Made by a program: the position numbers and the translations under genes
Part shown: in pieces, positions 48,920 to 59,438 of the stretch
Layout of the letters: every line of letters begins with the position of its first letter
Numbering within the stretch: the stretch's first letter is position 1
Notes under the pieces: generated by a model
Told to the model about the DNA's origin: nothing
Databases searched by the model: none
What the model saw: the letters and a program-made list of their open reading frames with translations, nothing else
Source: Candidatus Melainabacteria bacterium
Lineage (GTDB): Bacteria > Cyanobacteriota > Vampirovibrionia > Obscuribacterales > Obscuribacteraceae
NCBI GenBank assembly: GCA_016212515.1
Contig: JACRFZ010000076.1
Span: forward strand, 1 to 64,000
Reading direction: 5' to 3'
Length of the DNA stretch: 64,000 nucleotides

Positions 48920-51901
48920 TCAAGTGCTGCTTCCGACTTTCTCAGGGCTTGTTTTGGCCCGCCCGGATTTGGCACGGCTGACTGCGGGTTTCTCCGCTGC
49001 TTGAGTTGGCGGTGCTGCAATCAGGTGCTGTTCCAGGTAAAGTCCGGTGTGGCTGCGCGCTTTATGCCGCACCAGGTCTTCGGGGGTGCCGGCCAGCACC
49101 AGACTGCCGCCTTTGTCTCCACCTTCCGGTCCCAGGTCGATTACCCAGTCGGCTTGTTTGATCACGTCCAGATTGTGTTCGATAATCAAAACCGTGTTGC
49201 CGCCGTCAACAAGACGGTTAAGCACATGCAGTAGTTTGTCGACGTCGGCGAAGGAGAGGCCGGTTGTCGGTTCATCCAGGATGTATATGGTTTTGCCGGT
49301 GGAGCGCCTGGAAAGCTGCTCCGCCAGTTTGACTCGCTGGGCTTCACCACCGGAAAGCGTGGTGGCCGGCTGACCCAGTTTGACATAGTCCAGACCTACT
49401 TCCTGTAAGGTTTCCAGCTTGCTCACCGCCTTGGGAATGTTGGCGAAGAAGGTGAGGGCCTCTTCCACTGTCATCTCCAGAACTTCAGAGATGGAGCGCC
49501 CTTTAAACTTCACTTCCAGCGTTTCTCGGTTATAGCGTGCTCCCTTGCAGATATCGCAAGTGACGAAGACCGAGGGCAGGAAGTTCATCTCGATTTCATT
49601 CATGCCTTCGCCGTGACAGGCTTCGCATCTGCCGCCCTTGACGTTGAAGCTGAAGCGGCCGGGCAGATAGCCTCTGGCTTTAGCCTCCGTGGTCATGGAG
49701 AACACTTCTCTAATGACGTCGAAAAGCCCGGTGTAGGTGGCTGGATTGGAGCGGGGGGTGCGTCCGATCGGAGATTGGTCGATGTCGATGACCTTGTCCA
49801 GTTGTTCCAGCCCTCTGATGGCTTTCACTCCCCGCGGTGCCGGCACCGTGCCGCTGAAGTGATGGCGCAAATACTGGTAGAGCAAGTCGTTGACTAGAGT
49901 TGACTTGCCGCTGCCGGAAACGCCCGTGACGGCCACAAATTTCCCCAGGGGGAGGGTGACAGAGAGATTTTTCAAATTATTCAAAGTGGCGTCTTCCACT
50001 TCCAGAAATAGTCCGTTACCGGGGCGTCTTTTCTTCGGTACGGCAATGGTCTTGCGACCGCTCAAATATGCACCGGTGGATGATCGCGGTGCCACCATGA
50101 TGTCTTCTATGGTGCCTTCCGCCACTACTTCGCCGCCGTGCACACCGGCTCCCGGACCGATGTCCACCAGCCAGTCGGCTTCCCTCATGGTGTCTTCATC
50201 GTGCTCCACCACCAGTAGCGTGTTGCCAAGATCTCTCAGGTGTTTGAGGGTTCCAATTAGTTTGGCATTGTCCCTCTGGTGCAAGCCGATGGAAGGTTCA
50301 TCCAGCACATAGAGCACGCCGGAAAGACCGGAACCTATCTGGGTTGCCAGTCGAATGCGTTGGGCTTCGCCGCCGGATAGCGTACCGGCTTGGCGATCCA
50401 GGGTCAGGTATGTGAGCCCCACATCGGTGAGGAATTTCAAACGAGCGTTGATCTCAAGCAAGACCTGATGGGCAATGGTGCACTGCTTCTCGCTCAGGCT
50501 GTCGGGTACGGACTGAAAATAGGTGACGGCCTTTTCCACTGAAAGCGCCGAGACCTGGGCGATGGACATATTCTGAACCTTGACGGCCAGGCTTTCCTGC
50601 TTGAGGCGGCTGCCGTTGCAACTGGCGCACGGCATCTGAGTCATATAATTCTCAATGTCTTGCTTGATGCGGTCTGATTGCGATTCTTCATGGCGTCGCT
50701 TGAGGTTGTTGATTACACCTTCGAATGATTTTTTGTATTCCCAGAATTCACGGCCGTCGAAGGAGTCATGACCGAGCTTGATGCGTTCTGCGCCGGAGCC
50801 GAAGAGAATGATGCCCTGCTGGGCTTTGGTTAGTTTCTCGAAAGGCACTTTGATTGAGAACTTGTAGTGTTTGGCCACTGAGGCGATGAGCTGATCGTAG
50901 TAGGGATTATTGGTCTTGGCCCAGGGGTAGATGGCTCCTTCTTCCAGGGTTTTCTTGCCGTCGGGCACTACCAGCGCCGGGTCTACTTCGTAAGTACAGC
51001 CCAGTCCGTGACATTCATCACAGGCGCCGTAGGGGCTGTTGAAGGAAAAGATTCGGGGGGTCAATTCTGCAAAGCTGACTCCACAGGCGGCACAGGCAAA
51101 GTTTTCGGAAAAGAGAAGATCTCCTTTTTTTGTGGTGCTACCGCCGACGATATCAACCAGGGCATTTTGTTTTCCCCATTTGAGGGCAAGGGAAAGGCTA
51201 TCGGCCAGCCTCGACTGGATGCCCTTCTTGATCACCAGTCTGTCCACCACCAGGTCAATATTGTGCTTTTTGTTCTTGTCGAGCTTTATTTGCTCTTCAT
51301 CTTCCAGTTCCACGACCTCGCCGTCGATGCGACATCTGACAAAGCCTTCCTTGCGCAATTCTTGAAAGAGCGACTGGTATTCTCCCTTCTTGCCGGCGAT
51401 CAATGGGGCCAGTATTTGAATCTTGCTGCCTTCGTCGAGAGAAAGCACCTGGTCGACAATCTGGTCGATAGTCTGGGGATTGATCAGGCGGTCGCACTTG
51501 GGACAATGGGGAGTTCCTACCCGGGCGAACAAGAGCCTTAGATAATCATAGATTTCCGTAACTGTTCCAACTGTGGAACGGGGATTATGGCTGGTGGATT
51601 TCTGGTCGATGGAGATAGCCGGTGAGAGCCCGTCGATGCCGTCCACGTCCGGTTTGTCCAGTTGTCCCAGAAATTGTCTGGCGTAGGCCGAGAGGGATTC
51701 CACATAACGCCTCTGTCCTTCGGCGAAAATAGTGTCGAAAGCCAGGGACGATTTGCCGGAGCCGCTCACACCTGTGACAACCACTAGATTGCCCCGGGGA
51801 ATTTTTAGGTCGATGTTCTTAAGATTGTGCTGTCTGGCTCCCCGCACTACGATGTGCTCGTCAAAGCCATGACCTTTGCCTCGAACTTGCTTCTCCGCCA
51901 C
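48920..51901 (-). CDS. uvrA: Excinuclease ABC subunit A
   Basis: The DNA-damage sensor of nucleotide-excision repair, 993 residues. Two ABC ATPase halves are present: [14 protein letters not shown] near residue 40 and [14 protein letters not shown] near 660, with LSGGEAQR signatures near 510 and 850. The zinc-module cysteines CEACHGEG...CDICKGARY and CAACG...CDECHGLG are intact. It begins with GTG after an AGGGG ribosome-binding site. It stands alone; no lexA or uvrB is in the window. Confidence 0.97.
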   Translation of the reverse strand: MAEKQVRGKGHGFDEHIVVRGARQHNLKNIDLKIPRGNLVVVTGVSGSGKSSLAFDTIFAEGQRRYVESLSAYARQFLGQLDKPDVDGIDGLSPAISIDQKSTSHNPRSTVGTVTEIYDYLRLLFARVGTPHCPKCDRLINPQTIDQIVDQVLSLDEGSKIQILAPLIAGKKGEYQSLFQELRKEGFVRCRIDGEVVELEDEEQIKLDKNKKHNIDLVVDRLVIKKGIQSRLADSLSLALKWGKQNALVDIVGGSTTKKGDLLFSENFACAACGVSFAELTPRIFSFNSPYGACDECHGLGCTYEVDPALVVPDGKKTLEEGAIYPWAKTNNPYYDQLIASVAKHYKFSIKVPFEKLTKAQQGIILFGSGAERIKLGHDSFDGREFWEYKKSFEGVINNLKRRHEESQSDRIKQDIENYMTQMPCASCNGSRLKQESLAVKVQNMSIAQVSALSVEKAVTYFQSVPDSLSEKQCTIAHQVLLEINARLKFLTDVGLTYLTLDRQAGTLSGGEAQRIRLATQIGSGLSGVLYVLDEPSIGLHQRDNAKLIGTLKHLRDLGNTLLVVEHDEDTMREADWLVDIGPGAGVHGGEVVAEGTIEDIMVAPRSSTGAYLSGRKTIAVPKKRRPGNGLFLEVEDATLNNLKNLSVTLPLGKFVAVTGVSGSGKSTLVNDLLYQYLRHHFSGTVPAPRGVKAIRGLEQLDKVIDIDQSPIGRTPRSNPATYTGLFDVIREVFSMTTEAKARGYLPGRFSFNVKGGRCEACHGEGMNEIEMNFLPSVFVTCDICKGARYNRETLEVKFKGRSISEVLEMTVEEALTFFANIPKAVSKLETLQEVGLDYVKLGQPATTLSGGEAQRVKLAEQLSRRSTGKTIYILDEPTTGLSFADVDKLLHVLNRLVDGGNTVLIIEHNLDVIKQADWVIDLGPEGGDKGGSLVLAGTPEDLVRHKARSHTGLYLEQHLIAAPPTQAAEKPAVSRAKSGRAKTSPEKVGSST

Positions 51902-52158
51902 GCTGACACCCCTAAATGATGTTACGGTTAAATATTATCCGCCATTGAAGCTGTTTTCCTCACCAAGATGTGGCGTCTTGACGCTCTTATGACTAAAGAG
52001 AAGCATTAAAAAAAATGTGCTTTAGGGTGGGGCTTTAGTATTTGGGGTTATATGGGCGCTCAGCAAGGGTAGATCCTGGTTAGGCGGGCTTGGCGGCGCT
52101 GACGGAGGCTACCACGGGCCTCATCCGTCCAGGACTTTTCTCGGGAGGCAACCAGGAT

Positions 52159-54354
52159 ATGTGGCCAGGTTCTAAGGGTAAGGGCCAAAAAGGAAAAGAC
52201 GGCTCACCCAAGGACGGTGATCTTAAGAAGGCAAGGGCTACCAAAGCTAAGCTGAAGGCCATGACCAAGGAGGCGCTGGAGGCTGAGCAAGAGGCGGCCT
52301 TTCGCGAGCGTGCCCAGGAAGAGAGCGCTCATTCTGTGAACGATTTGGATGATCTCGATGAGAAAGACGAAGTAGATGGCGACGGTTCTGAACCTGAAGT
52401 CGGCTTGAATTACCACCAGGAGCAGAAAGAAGCCGAGGGCGGTAATTTTATACGGCTTCCTGCTTCGGCCGGCGAGCACAGCAACGAGAAGGTCTCCGGC
52501 GTTTGGAAAAACAGAGTGCTGGGTACTGGCAGACCTGCGGCCCAGGATTCTCAGTCTCAAACCGGTCCCCGTTCGGTGGTAGACCAGAACGAGCGCATCC
52601 GGCAGAACGCTCAACACGAAGCCATGGTCAATCTGGTGGATCGCATGTTCGATTACTTCCAGAATCTGGCTTACGATTTCAACCAGATGAATCCTGCTCC
52701 CGAACTGGAACTGAGCTGGATCAGACCGACTCTGACGCGAGAGAATATCAGCAGTTGGCACCAGAGTGCTCAGTACATTTCCGTTTTCACCGGCCGTATT
52801 TCCACTCGCTTCTGGACCCTGGTGGTGCGAGGTACCTATGAGGCGGTAGATTCGTACATAATTCCTGCCGACAAATTGCTCTCATTCACTACGGCTCCCT
52901 CCAGTCATAATTGTGCTCTTTCTATCCTGCCGGCATTTGACGGTTCGCGCGTTTTTTATTACGCCCACGATCATCTTCTCAATGAAGAAAACCTGCACCT
53001 CTGCTACCGCGCCTTGCTTGACACCTTGATCACTGTCGCGCAAGAAGATCAGCCTCTGAGAGGCGCTCTCGATCTGGATGCCCTTGGTGTTTTCGGCTCC
53101 GTCACTCACAGTAGCCCGACAGCCTCGGCCAGTGCTCCTGTGGGCCGGGAGGCGGAAATGGAAATCGATTATTCCGCTCTCTACAGACAGCATATGGCGG
53201 CCCAGGGGCAGAGTCAGCCGCAAGCGAGCGCACAAAAGCCCTTCAGCCAGGCTGACGAAAGGGCACCGGTGAGCGGTGAGTTCTATGGCGGACAGGGTCA
53301 GTCTACGCCGCCGCAGACCTATCCTTCCGAGTTTTCCACCGCCGCTCCAGCGGCCGCTCATGCGGCACCACCCGTTGGTCAGAATGTCTCCGGCTCCCAA
53401 AATTCTTTGCAGGCGCAGGCTCAGTCACCGGCAGCCGGCTCCGGTCGGGACGATGATGATTGGAAACCGGTTGTACGCTCGGTTCGCAGTGCTTCCCAGC
53501 AAATGCCCATCAATCCTTTTAATACCGCCGCTCCTGCCGAACCTCCCAAGCCTGCCGGGTCCGCTGGCGGTGAATGGCGAGATTTATCTTCCTCAGGTTC
53601 AAGACCGGCCGTAGATCCCAATGCTTCCGGCTTCAATCTGCAGGCTCGGCCGGACGCTCCCCGACCTGGTTTTTCCGCCCAGGCTCTCTTTCAGAGCGCC
53701 AGTGCCGGCATGCCTCAAACTCCGACGCCGCCTCAGCAGCCTCCGGGCGCTCCGGCTGCCGCTTTTCCCCAGGCTCCTCCTGCCCAGGCTCCTGCTCCTT
53801 CGCCCAGGCAAGAGGTACCCTGGAATTTCGTCTCTTCCACCTCCAAGACCGAATCGGCTGCTGCTCCCGTGCCGCAGCCCGGTTTTCAGGCGCCTCAGCC
53901 CCCGGCACCGTCCTTCCAGCCCCAGAGTTTTTCCAGACCGCCGGAGCCGCCTGCTCCGACGCCGATGCCGCATTCCCGCCAGGTGGATGAGGTGGCCCAT
54001 TTGATAGCCCACGAGAACGTGCCGCAAGTGCAGTCTCAGCCTCAGCCGCTTGTGCAGCCGTCGGTGGAGCCGGTGAGAGATATTCTGGCCGCAGACACGG
54101 AGACGAATCCGGTGTTGATGAGACCTGCCGCACCCCCTGCGGCTGCTTCGGAAACTTCGTTCAAGAAAGCCCTTGAAGTTTTGCTGGCGGCCTTTGACAA
54201 GGAGATGGAAAGCGTGGCGGCCAGAGGCTCAGAAGCCTTTGCCCGGCGCGATCTGAAAGGGGCGGAAATGATGATCAAGCTGGCTGAAGAAATCTCTCAG
54301 TTAAAAGAAACGATTCAGCAGTTCACCATAGCCAACAAAGACAATCTGTCTTGA
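52159..54354 (+). CDS. Pro/Gln/Ala-rich protein of unknown function
   Basis: About 731 residues from ATG 52159; GGGAGG ten bases upstream favours this over TTG 52090. The N-terminal about 100 residues are lysine- and acid-rich. Residues about 150-320 are folded and unknown (VDRMFDYFQNLAYDFNQM, then SWIRPTLTRENISSWHQS, ISVFTGRISTRFWTLVVRGT). A long Pro/Ala/Gln linker (about 350-640) and a C-terminal coiled segment (LEVLLAAFDKEMESVAARGS, then AEEISQLKETIQ) follow. No signal peptide, so cytoplasmic. It converges on a Ser/Thr kinase with 16 bases between. I do not recognise it. Confidence 0.65.
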   Translation: MWPGSKGKGQKGKDGSPKDGDLKKARATKAKLKAMTKEALEAEQEAAFRERAQEESAHSVNDLDDLDEKDEVDGDGSEPEVGLNYHQEQKEAEGGNFIRLPASAGEHSNEKVSGVWKNRVLGTGRPAAQDSQSQTGPRSVVDQNERIRQNAQHEAMVNLVDRMFDYFQNLAYDFNQMNPAPELELSWIRPTLTRENISSWHQSAQYISVFTGRISTRFWTLVVRGTYEAVDSYIIPADKLLSFTTAPSSHNCALSILPAFDGSRVFYYAHDHLLNEENLHLCYRALLDTLITVAQEDQPLRGALDLDALGVFGSVTHSSPTASASAPVGREAEMEIDYSALYRQHMAAQGQSQPQASAQKPFSQADERAPVSGEFYGGQGQSTPPQTYPSEFSTAAPAAAHAAPPVGQNVSGSQNSLQAQAQSPAAGSGRDDDDWKPVVRSVRSASQQMPINPFNTAAPAEPPKPAGSAGGEWRDLSSSGSRPAVDPNASGFNLQARPDAPRPGFSAQALFQSASAGMPQTPTPPQQPPGAPAAAFPQAPPAQAPAPSPRQEVPWNFVSSTSKTESAAAPVPQPGFQAPQPPAPSFQPQSFSRPPEPPAPTPMPHSRQVDEVAHLIAHENVPQVQSQPQPLVQPSVEPVRDILAADTETNPVLMRPAAPPAAASETSFKKALEVLLAAFDKEMESVAARGSEAFARRDLKGAEMMIKLAEEISQLKETIQQFTIANKDNLS

Positions 54355-54370
54355 TTTCTCTCTCTGGAAA

Positions 54371-55780
54371 TCAGGGCGCCGACGTTGGTTCTTCCGTGCC
54401 TTCTTTGCCGCTGTTTGGTTCTTGATTCTGGAACGGTGCACCATCATCGGTGGCACCCTTGAGAAGCGAGCGGGCCATTTCTCCCAGAACGGTAGTGAGA
54501 GTTTTAACATTGCTGGCGGCGAATATTATGCAACCGGAAACCAGCAATGAGCCCAGCACCACCAGAATCAAGTTTCTGGTTCGGGCGGGGGCTAACTGCT
54601 TTTTCTTCCTCTCCTTCGAATCCGAACTGCGGCGAGTTCCAGAACTGCGGGGGCTCCTCAAATTGGAGGTACGTTCTTTCGGGCTGATGGTTTTGTTATT
54701 GGTTTTCGAACCTGACCTTCTTGCCGCTACGCTTTCATCCTCATCGAAATCTCTCTCCTGGGGTCTGGCTTCCTGGCGTTTAGGCTCGCTCTTATGTTTA
54801 TTGGCTGGTTTTTCGGCCTTGCCGGCCGGGGGGGTATAACTGAGGGCCGCTTCCAGGTCTTTGCGCATCTGCGTAAGGGATTGGTAACGGTCATCGGGCA
54901 TCTTGGCCAGAGCTTTCATGACGATTTTTTCCATGGAGGCCGGTATATCCAGATCCGGTCTCACTTCCTTCATGGGGGCGGGCGGTTCGCTTATCTGTTT
55001 GCCCATGGTGTCGGCGTAGTTACGGCCAAGGAAGGGCACTTTGCCGGTCAGGCTTTCGTACATGACCACACCGAGGGAGTAAATATCCGAGCGCAGATCT
55101 ACATTGGCGCCCATGCATTGTTCCGGGCTCATGTAGATGGGAGAACCCCAGACTTCGCCCATGCGCGTCAATCTTTGCGCCTCTTCGGTGATCATGGCGA
55201 TGCCGAAATCTACTATTTTTACGTAGTCGTTAGTGCGCCCCTGTCTGGTAAGCATGATATTGCCGGGCTTGATATCACGGTGAATGGCATTGTGTTTGTG
55301 GGCATGTTCAATGGCCGCGCACACTTGCACGAAAATGTCCTGGAAGCGCTCCGGTGCTAGTTGTCTTTCCTGCTTAAGCACCTCGGTGAGGTTTTGCCCC
55401 TGCAAAAAGTCCATGACAAAATAGGGTTGCCCGCGGTTGCTGGTGCCGTAGGCGTGGAGATTGACGATGCGAGGGTGGTTGAGGCGGCTCAAAAGCTCGG
55501 CTTCCCGCTGAAAGCGTTTGACCAGCATTTCGTCGGTGAGACCCTGGGTGCGCAAGGTCTTCACTGCTACTATCCGTCCGGTATCGCGAGCTTTGGCTTT
55601 GTAGACCACGCTCATGCCGCCTTTGCCTATCACCGAGAGCACCCAGTAACGGTTGCCCAGGGTGGCTCCGACCAGCAAATCTTTGAAATTCGGTGGAATC
55701 TTGATGCGATAGAGCGGGTAGCGTGAGGCCCCTGGCAGTGGTATCAGTTTTGGTGCGGGGCTCTTGTGGGGTCTTTTCAT
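54371..55780 (-). CDS. Membrane-anchored Ser/Thr protein kinase
   Basis: A 469-residue Hanks-type kinase. The Gly-rich loop GKGGMSVVYKAK (52-63), the AVKTL lysine (74), HRDIKPGN (167-174), DFG (191-193) and SPEQC give a complete kinase domain (about 45-305). A Lys/Arg-rich linker leads to a membrane helix (about 407-425, ILVVLGSLLVSGCIIFAAS) and a short outer tail without PASTA repeats. It starts nine bases after the DUF445 gene, so they are cotranscribed. Target not known; the neighbouring Pro/Gln-rich protein is a conceivable substrate. Confidence 0.92.
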   Translation of the reverse strand: MKRPHKSPAPKLIPLPGASRYPLYRIKIPPNFKDLLVGATLGNRYWVLSVIGKGGMSVVYKAKARDTGRIVAVKTLRTQGLTDEMLVKRFQREAELLSRLNHPRIVNLHAYGTSNRGQPYFVMDFLQGQNLTEVLKQERQLAPERFQDIFVQVCAAIEHAHKHNAIHRDIKPGNIMLTRQGRTNDYVKIVDFGIAMITEEAQRLTRMGEVWGSPIYMSPEQCMGANVDLRSDIYSLGVVMYESLTGKVPFLGRNYADTMGKQISEPPAPMKEVRPDLDIPASMEKIVMKALAKMPDDRYQSLTQMRKDLEAALSYTPPAGKAEKPANKHKSEPKRQEARPQERDFDEDESVAARRSGSKTNNKTISPKERTSNLRSPRSSGTRRSSDSKERKKKQLAPARTRNLILVVLGSLLVSGCIIFAASNVKTLTTVLGEMARSLLKGATDDGAPFQNQEPNSGKEGTEEPTSAP

Positions 55781-55789
55781 TAAAAGACC

Positions 55790-57067
55790 TCAGGGCGCAA
55801 TGGCATTGACAAGGATTTGTACAAAACCGAGCATCAGTCCGATAAATCCCCCAAACCATTCCAGGGCTTGCAACTCTTGTTTGCAAATACGCTTGACCAG
55901 GTTTTCCAGTTGTTGAGCCGAAAATAAATCAATCTTCTGGGCAATCACGTTATACATACCCAGCTTAGGTATAGCTTTTTCCAATAACTCACCTAGCTCC
56001 CGCTTCAAGTAAGAGTAGAAAAACTGAGATAAATCCTGCTTGGCTCTCAAGAGCCAGGGTTCCGGAATCGATTCCGGGTTGAAGCCGACGATGGCTTGCC
56101 TGACGCTGGCCATGGCTTCGCCTTCCACTTTTCGCACCGAGGCGATGATATCGCCTTTGTGTTCAATTAAGAAGGCTTCCACAAAGGTGACCATGTTGGC
56201 TTTGAATTTATTTACGGTTTGCAGGGGCATCGAGCGCAGGTCGAAATTGGCAATTTGCAGAGCAATTTGCTCTTTGATTCCGAAGCGCTTGATCATGTCC
56301 TGGATGATTTTGTCTGCTTCATCCGGTTCCTTTTCCAGGAAATTGCGCCATTCATAGCAGACTCGCTTGACGCCGATGATTCTGGCTAAAAGCTTGTAAG
56401 GCCCGCTGGCATGAGCGCTAATCGACTCCTCGAGGGCGCTGATATTGGAGGGACTCAAAAGTGTAATCAAACCGGCCCGCACCTTGGGTGGTGTCGCAAA
56501 AGCTTCCAGGATACGCGAGGCGAATTCGCTGGCTTGCTCAAGGGAAATGCGGGTTGTCAGAATTACCTGATCGAAGACCTTTTCGGTAATTGTGGCAATT
56601 TTGGCATCTTTGCCGGCCTCCAGAGATTCGATGGAAGAGGACACGAAATGCTCCAGGAGGGTGGGACTGAGTTCGGCGATATCGGAAGCCAGTCGGTGCA
56701 GTTTGGTGGTATCGCGAAACTCTTTCAGAACCGAATCTACAAGGAGACCAATAGTGAGTCGAATATTATCTTCGGTGAGGAGGTGCTCAACCTGACCTTT
56801 GATGTCCTGCGGGGTGAGGAGAGTGTCCGTGATTGTGCCGGCCACGGCCTGGGCCAGTTTGGCTCTGCGTTTGGGGAAGATCCCGGGCGTCAGGGGGAGC
56901 TGGATTTTTGTGAAGGGCACGAAATAGGCATCATAGGGGCGAAAGAGCGCTGCCACCGCCATCCAGGTAGCCAGGTAGCCATGGGCGAAATAAAGGATAG
57001 GAGGCACGATCACTTTCCAGATGATCGCTTCCTGACTTTGAAAAAGAGCCGCCCAGTGAAATTCCAT
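55790..57067 (-). CDS. DUF445-family membrane protein
   Basis: A 425-residue protein with a membrane segment near residues 18-42 (VIPPILYFAHGYLATWMAVA), an amphipathic middle and a C-terminal helix (FGGFIGLMLGFVQILVNAI). The motif PLTPGIFPKRRAKLAQAVAG is the hallmark of DUF445 (YheB-like) proteins, whose role is unclear but which may span the envelope. It is first in the operon with the kinase. Confidence 0.8.
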   Translation of the reverse strand: MEFHWAALFQSQEAIIWKVIVPPILYFAHGYLATWMAVAALFRPYDAYFVPFTKIQLPLTPGIFPKRRAKLAQAVAGTITDTLLTPQDIKGQVEHLLTEDNIRLTIGLLVDSVLKEFRDTTKLHRLASDIAELSPTLLEHFVSSSIESLEAGKDAKIATITEKVFDQVILTTRISLEQASEFASRILEAFATPPKVRAGLITLLSPSNISALEESISAHASGPYKLLARIIGVKRVCYEWRNFLEKEPDEADKIIQDMIKRFGIKEQIALQIANFDLRSMPLQTVNKFKANMVTFVEAFLIEHKGDIIASVRKVEGEAMASVRQAIVGFNPESIPEPWLLRAKQDLSQFFYSYLKRELGELLEKAIPKLGMYNVIAQKIDLFSAQQLENLVKRICKQELQALEWFGGFIGLMLGFVQILVNAIAP

Positions 57068-57207
57068 TTCCGTGCTTCCTGGTTGTTTTACGTATTCATT
57101 AAGTAAGACAAGACTTATTCTATAAGCATAAGCACCTGCTTGACCTCCTCTTATAATTAGCGTGTCCGCCGGTTGGTTAGGATGCGGTTAAAGCTGAGGA
57201 GGATAAA

Positions 57208-58212
57208 TTGCCTCGAGTCGGTCCAAAAACACAAGCAGCTTCGATTGCGGCCTTACTGCTGTTGGCCTCTACGGGCTTCCATGATAGCGCCTTCGCCCTG
57301 GGGCTGGATCTGGAGAAGATCAAGCATGACCTGCTCAAAGGTAAGGGGTCAAGAGGTGGCAGACAAGAGCAGATAGCACAGGTGGAAGAACAGGCCCTCA
57401 CCCTGCTCAACTCCGGTAGCGGCGAAAGTCTGGCCATGGCCAGGCAGCTATTGGAGACATCTTCTCAGAACGGTCTCGATAGTGCCCGCATGCACCTTTA
57501 TCTGGGACGTATCTACGAGAAAGCCGGACAGTATGACAAAGCCGTCATGGCCTATATCGAGACGCTTATTCTTTCCGAGGGCGGCGGTATCGATGCTCTA
57601 AGTGCCAGGGAGGAATTGTCCGCTCTATATATGAGGCAGGGCAATTACGACGAGGCCGGCGGCCAGCTCAAAAAGATTCTGGAAGTCAGTCCTCAGGATA
57701 TCAAGTCAAGGGGCAACCTGGGCATTTGTTTTTTGCAACTCGGATATGCAGCCGCCAGCCTCGATGAGTTTAAGCGCGTATTGCAGGTGGAGCCCAATAA
57801 CTTTGTGGCCCTCTACAACTCAGGTCTGGCCCACACCATGGAAAGAGAGCCGGAGAAAGCCGCCGCCGCCTTTGAAAAAGCCGTATCCAGCGGTGAAAAG
57901 TCAGGACAGCCGCTTTTGCCGATGGCCTACCTGGGACTGGCCAGGGCTTACCAGGCCAGGGGGCAGTTTGCCTTTGCCCTGAAGATGACTGATAAAGCCA
58001 GAGAGTTGGCGCCGCGCAGTCATTATGTTTATTTGAGTAAAGCTGAGATTTATGAAGATATGAAAGATTCCGGCAATGCGCTTGCCAGCCTTCGCAAGGC
58101 TCTGCAGGTGAATCCGCATGATAAGAGTGCCCAGCAATCCTTGAGCCGGATCATCAGCCGGCAGAAGCAGTTAATCGGACAGACACAGTCACTATCACAA
58201 AAAACGCAATAG
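57208..58212 (+). CDS. Secreted TPR protein 1
   Basis: A 334-residue protein starting with TTG (supported by GGAGG six bases before). A signal peptide (to about residue 30) and about six TPR motifs (LGRIYEKAGQYDKAVMAYIE, LYMRQGNYDEAGGQLKKILE and LGICFLQLGYAAASLDEF) follow. TPRs suggest a protein scaffold in the periplasm. The next gene, another TPR protein, begins 14 bases on, so they are one operon. Confidence 0.85.
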   Translation: MPRVGPKTQAASIAALLLLASTGFHDSAFALGLDLEKIKHDLLKGKGSRGGRQEQIAQVEEQALTLLNSGSGESLAMARQLLETSSQNGLDSARMHLYLGRIYEKAGQYDKAVMAYIETLILSEGGGIDALSAREELSALYMRQGNYDEAGGQLKKILEVSPQDIKSRGNLGICFLQLGYAAASLDEFKRVLQVEPNNFVALYNSGLAHTMEREPEKAAAAFEKAVSSGEKSGQPLLPMAYLGLARAYQARGQFAFALKMTDKARELAPRSHYVYLSKAEIYEDMKDSGNALASLRKALQVNPHDKSAQQSLSRIISRQKQLIGQTQSLSQKTQ

Positions 58213-58226
58213 AAGGGGAATTTACT

Positions 58227-59090
58227 ATGGCAGTGCAGCTTACAGACGGGATGAGAAGCGGAAGAACTCAGCGAAATTTTCTTTTCTTGCTTTCCCTGAC
58301 ACTTTCTTGCCAGTGCTTTGTTGGTGCCATGGCCGCGCCGGCCGAAGCCGATAAAGACAGTGAAGACATCAGCGCCAGCATCTTTCGCTACAAGGCCGCT
58401 ATCGAAGCCAATCCCAGCAATCCTACCAACCGCCTCAAGTTGGCTAAAGCCTATTTGATGGGTGGTGAATTGGATAATGCCGTAAGCGAGTTTCGCGCCG
58501 CCCTCAAGCTAAATCCTGATGATGCCGAGAGCTTCATGGGTCTGTCCCGTGCTTATGCCCGCAAAGGCGACATCAAACAAGCTTGTGACAACATAAAAGA
58601 AGCGGTGCGCCTGGCCCCCAATCAGAGCCAGTACCATCTCAAGTACGCGCAGTTGCTCTCCCGTGACAACAAGCTCGATCAAGCCATCCAGGAGTTCAAG
58701 AGCGCTATTAAGCTGAACGGCAAGGATGCCAACGCGCACCGTGATTACGGTGCCTGCCTGGGCTTGAAAGGAGATATCGAAGGTCAGGTGCTGGAAGAGA
58801 AAAAAGCCCTCAGCCTTGACGATAAGAATGCCGACGCTCATTTCTACCTGGGTTCCGCCTATGCCCAGCAAGGCAAGAAGAAGGATGCCTACAGCGCACT
58901 TAAGCGTTGTACCGAACTGGATAAGAAAAATGCCGATGCCTTCAGGCTTCTGGCTGGTATAAGTGCTTCCGACGGCGACTTCAAGGAAGCGCTCAATTTT
59001 GCCGAGATGGCAGTCAGCCTTAATCCTGACAACAAAGCTTATGTGGCCACTCGGGACAAAATAAAATCCAAAATGGCTTCGAGCAAATAA
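58227..59090 (+). CDS. Secreted TPR protein 2
   Basis: A 287-residue protein with a signal peptide (residues about 17-40) and seven TPR motifs (KLAKAYLMGGELDNAVSEFR, GLSRAYARKGDIKQACDNIK, YLGSAYAQQGKKKDAYSALK). A good ribosome-binding site GGGG precedes the ATG. It follows the other TPR gene by 14 bases. Likely a periplasmic scaffold; partner unknown. Confidence 0.88.
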   Translation: MAVQLTDGMRSGRTQRNFLFLLSLTLSCQCFVGAMAAPAEADKDSEDISASIFRYKAAIEANPSNPTNRLKLAKAYLMGGELDNAVSEFRAALKLNPDDAESFMGLSRAYARKGDIKQACDNIKEAVRLAPNQSQYHLKYAQLLSRDNKLDQAIQEFKSAIKLNGKDANAHRDYGACLGLKGDIEGQVLEEKKALSLDDKNADAHFYLGSAYAQQGKKKDAYSALKRCTELDKKNADAFRLLAGISASDGDFKEALNFAEMAVSLNPDNKAYVATRDKIKSKMASSK

Positions 59091-59146
59091 GGAAGCAAAA
59101 TTTTATCTGTTGCTCACGCAACATTGCCGAGAATTTTGGGGTAGAT

Positions 59147-59183
59147 GCAAAGGGTTGTCCGGTATCTATTGGCAACCCTTTGC
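59147..59183 (+). terminator. Hairpin after TPR operon
   Basis: An 11-base perfect stem (GCAAAGGGTTG, 59147-59157, with CAACCCTTTGC, 59173-59183) and 15-base loop lies 57 bases after the second TPR gene. There is no T-tract, so it may be a weak terminator or an mRNA-stabilising hairpin. Confidence 0.5.
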
Positions 59184-59438
59184 TATTCCATCGCTATTGC
59201 CTGGTGCTGCCTTAATGGAATGTAAAAAGGTTAACTACATACGATGTGTAGCAACTTGCAAATAGACTAGATAGGTTCTACCATACCTTAACAGTTGGTC
59301 GTAACCGGAAAGGCAGATGGCATGAGCTATTTTTGCCTTGCGGGGTTGGAGCGACGGCGTTGTTGAATTGTCGCTGGTCTTGATGACCACGAGAGTTTAC
59401 TTTTACAGTCAGTCAATTTAGTGTGAGGTCCAGAAGCT
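59184..59438 (+). promoter_or_regulatory. Leader region of ftsZ
   Basis: About 255 bases before ftsZ that should hold its promoter. AT-rich parts (for example TTAACTACATACGATGTGTAG) are candidate promoter DNA; no firm -10/-35 pair can be assigned. No RNA gene recognised. Confidence 0.35.
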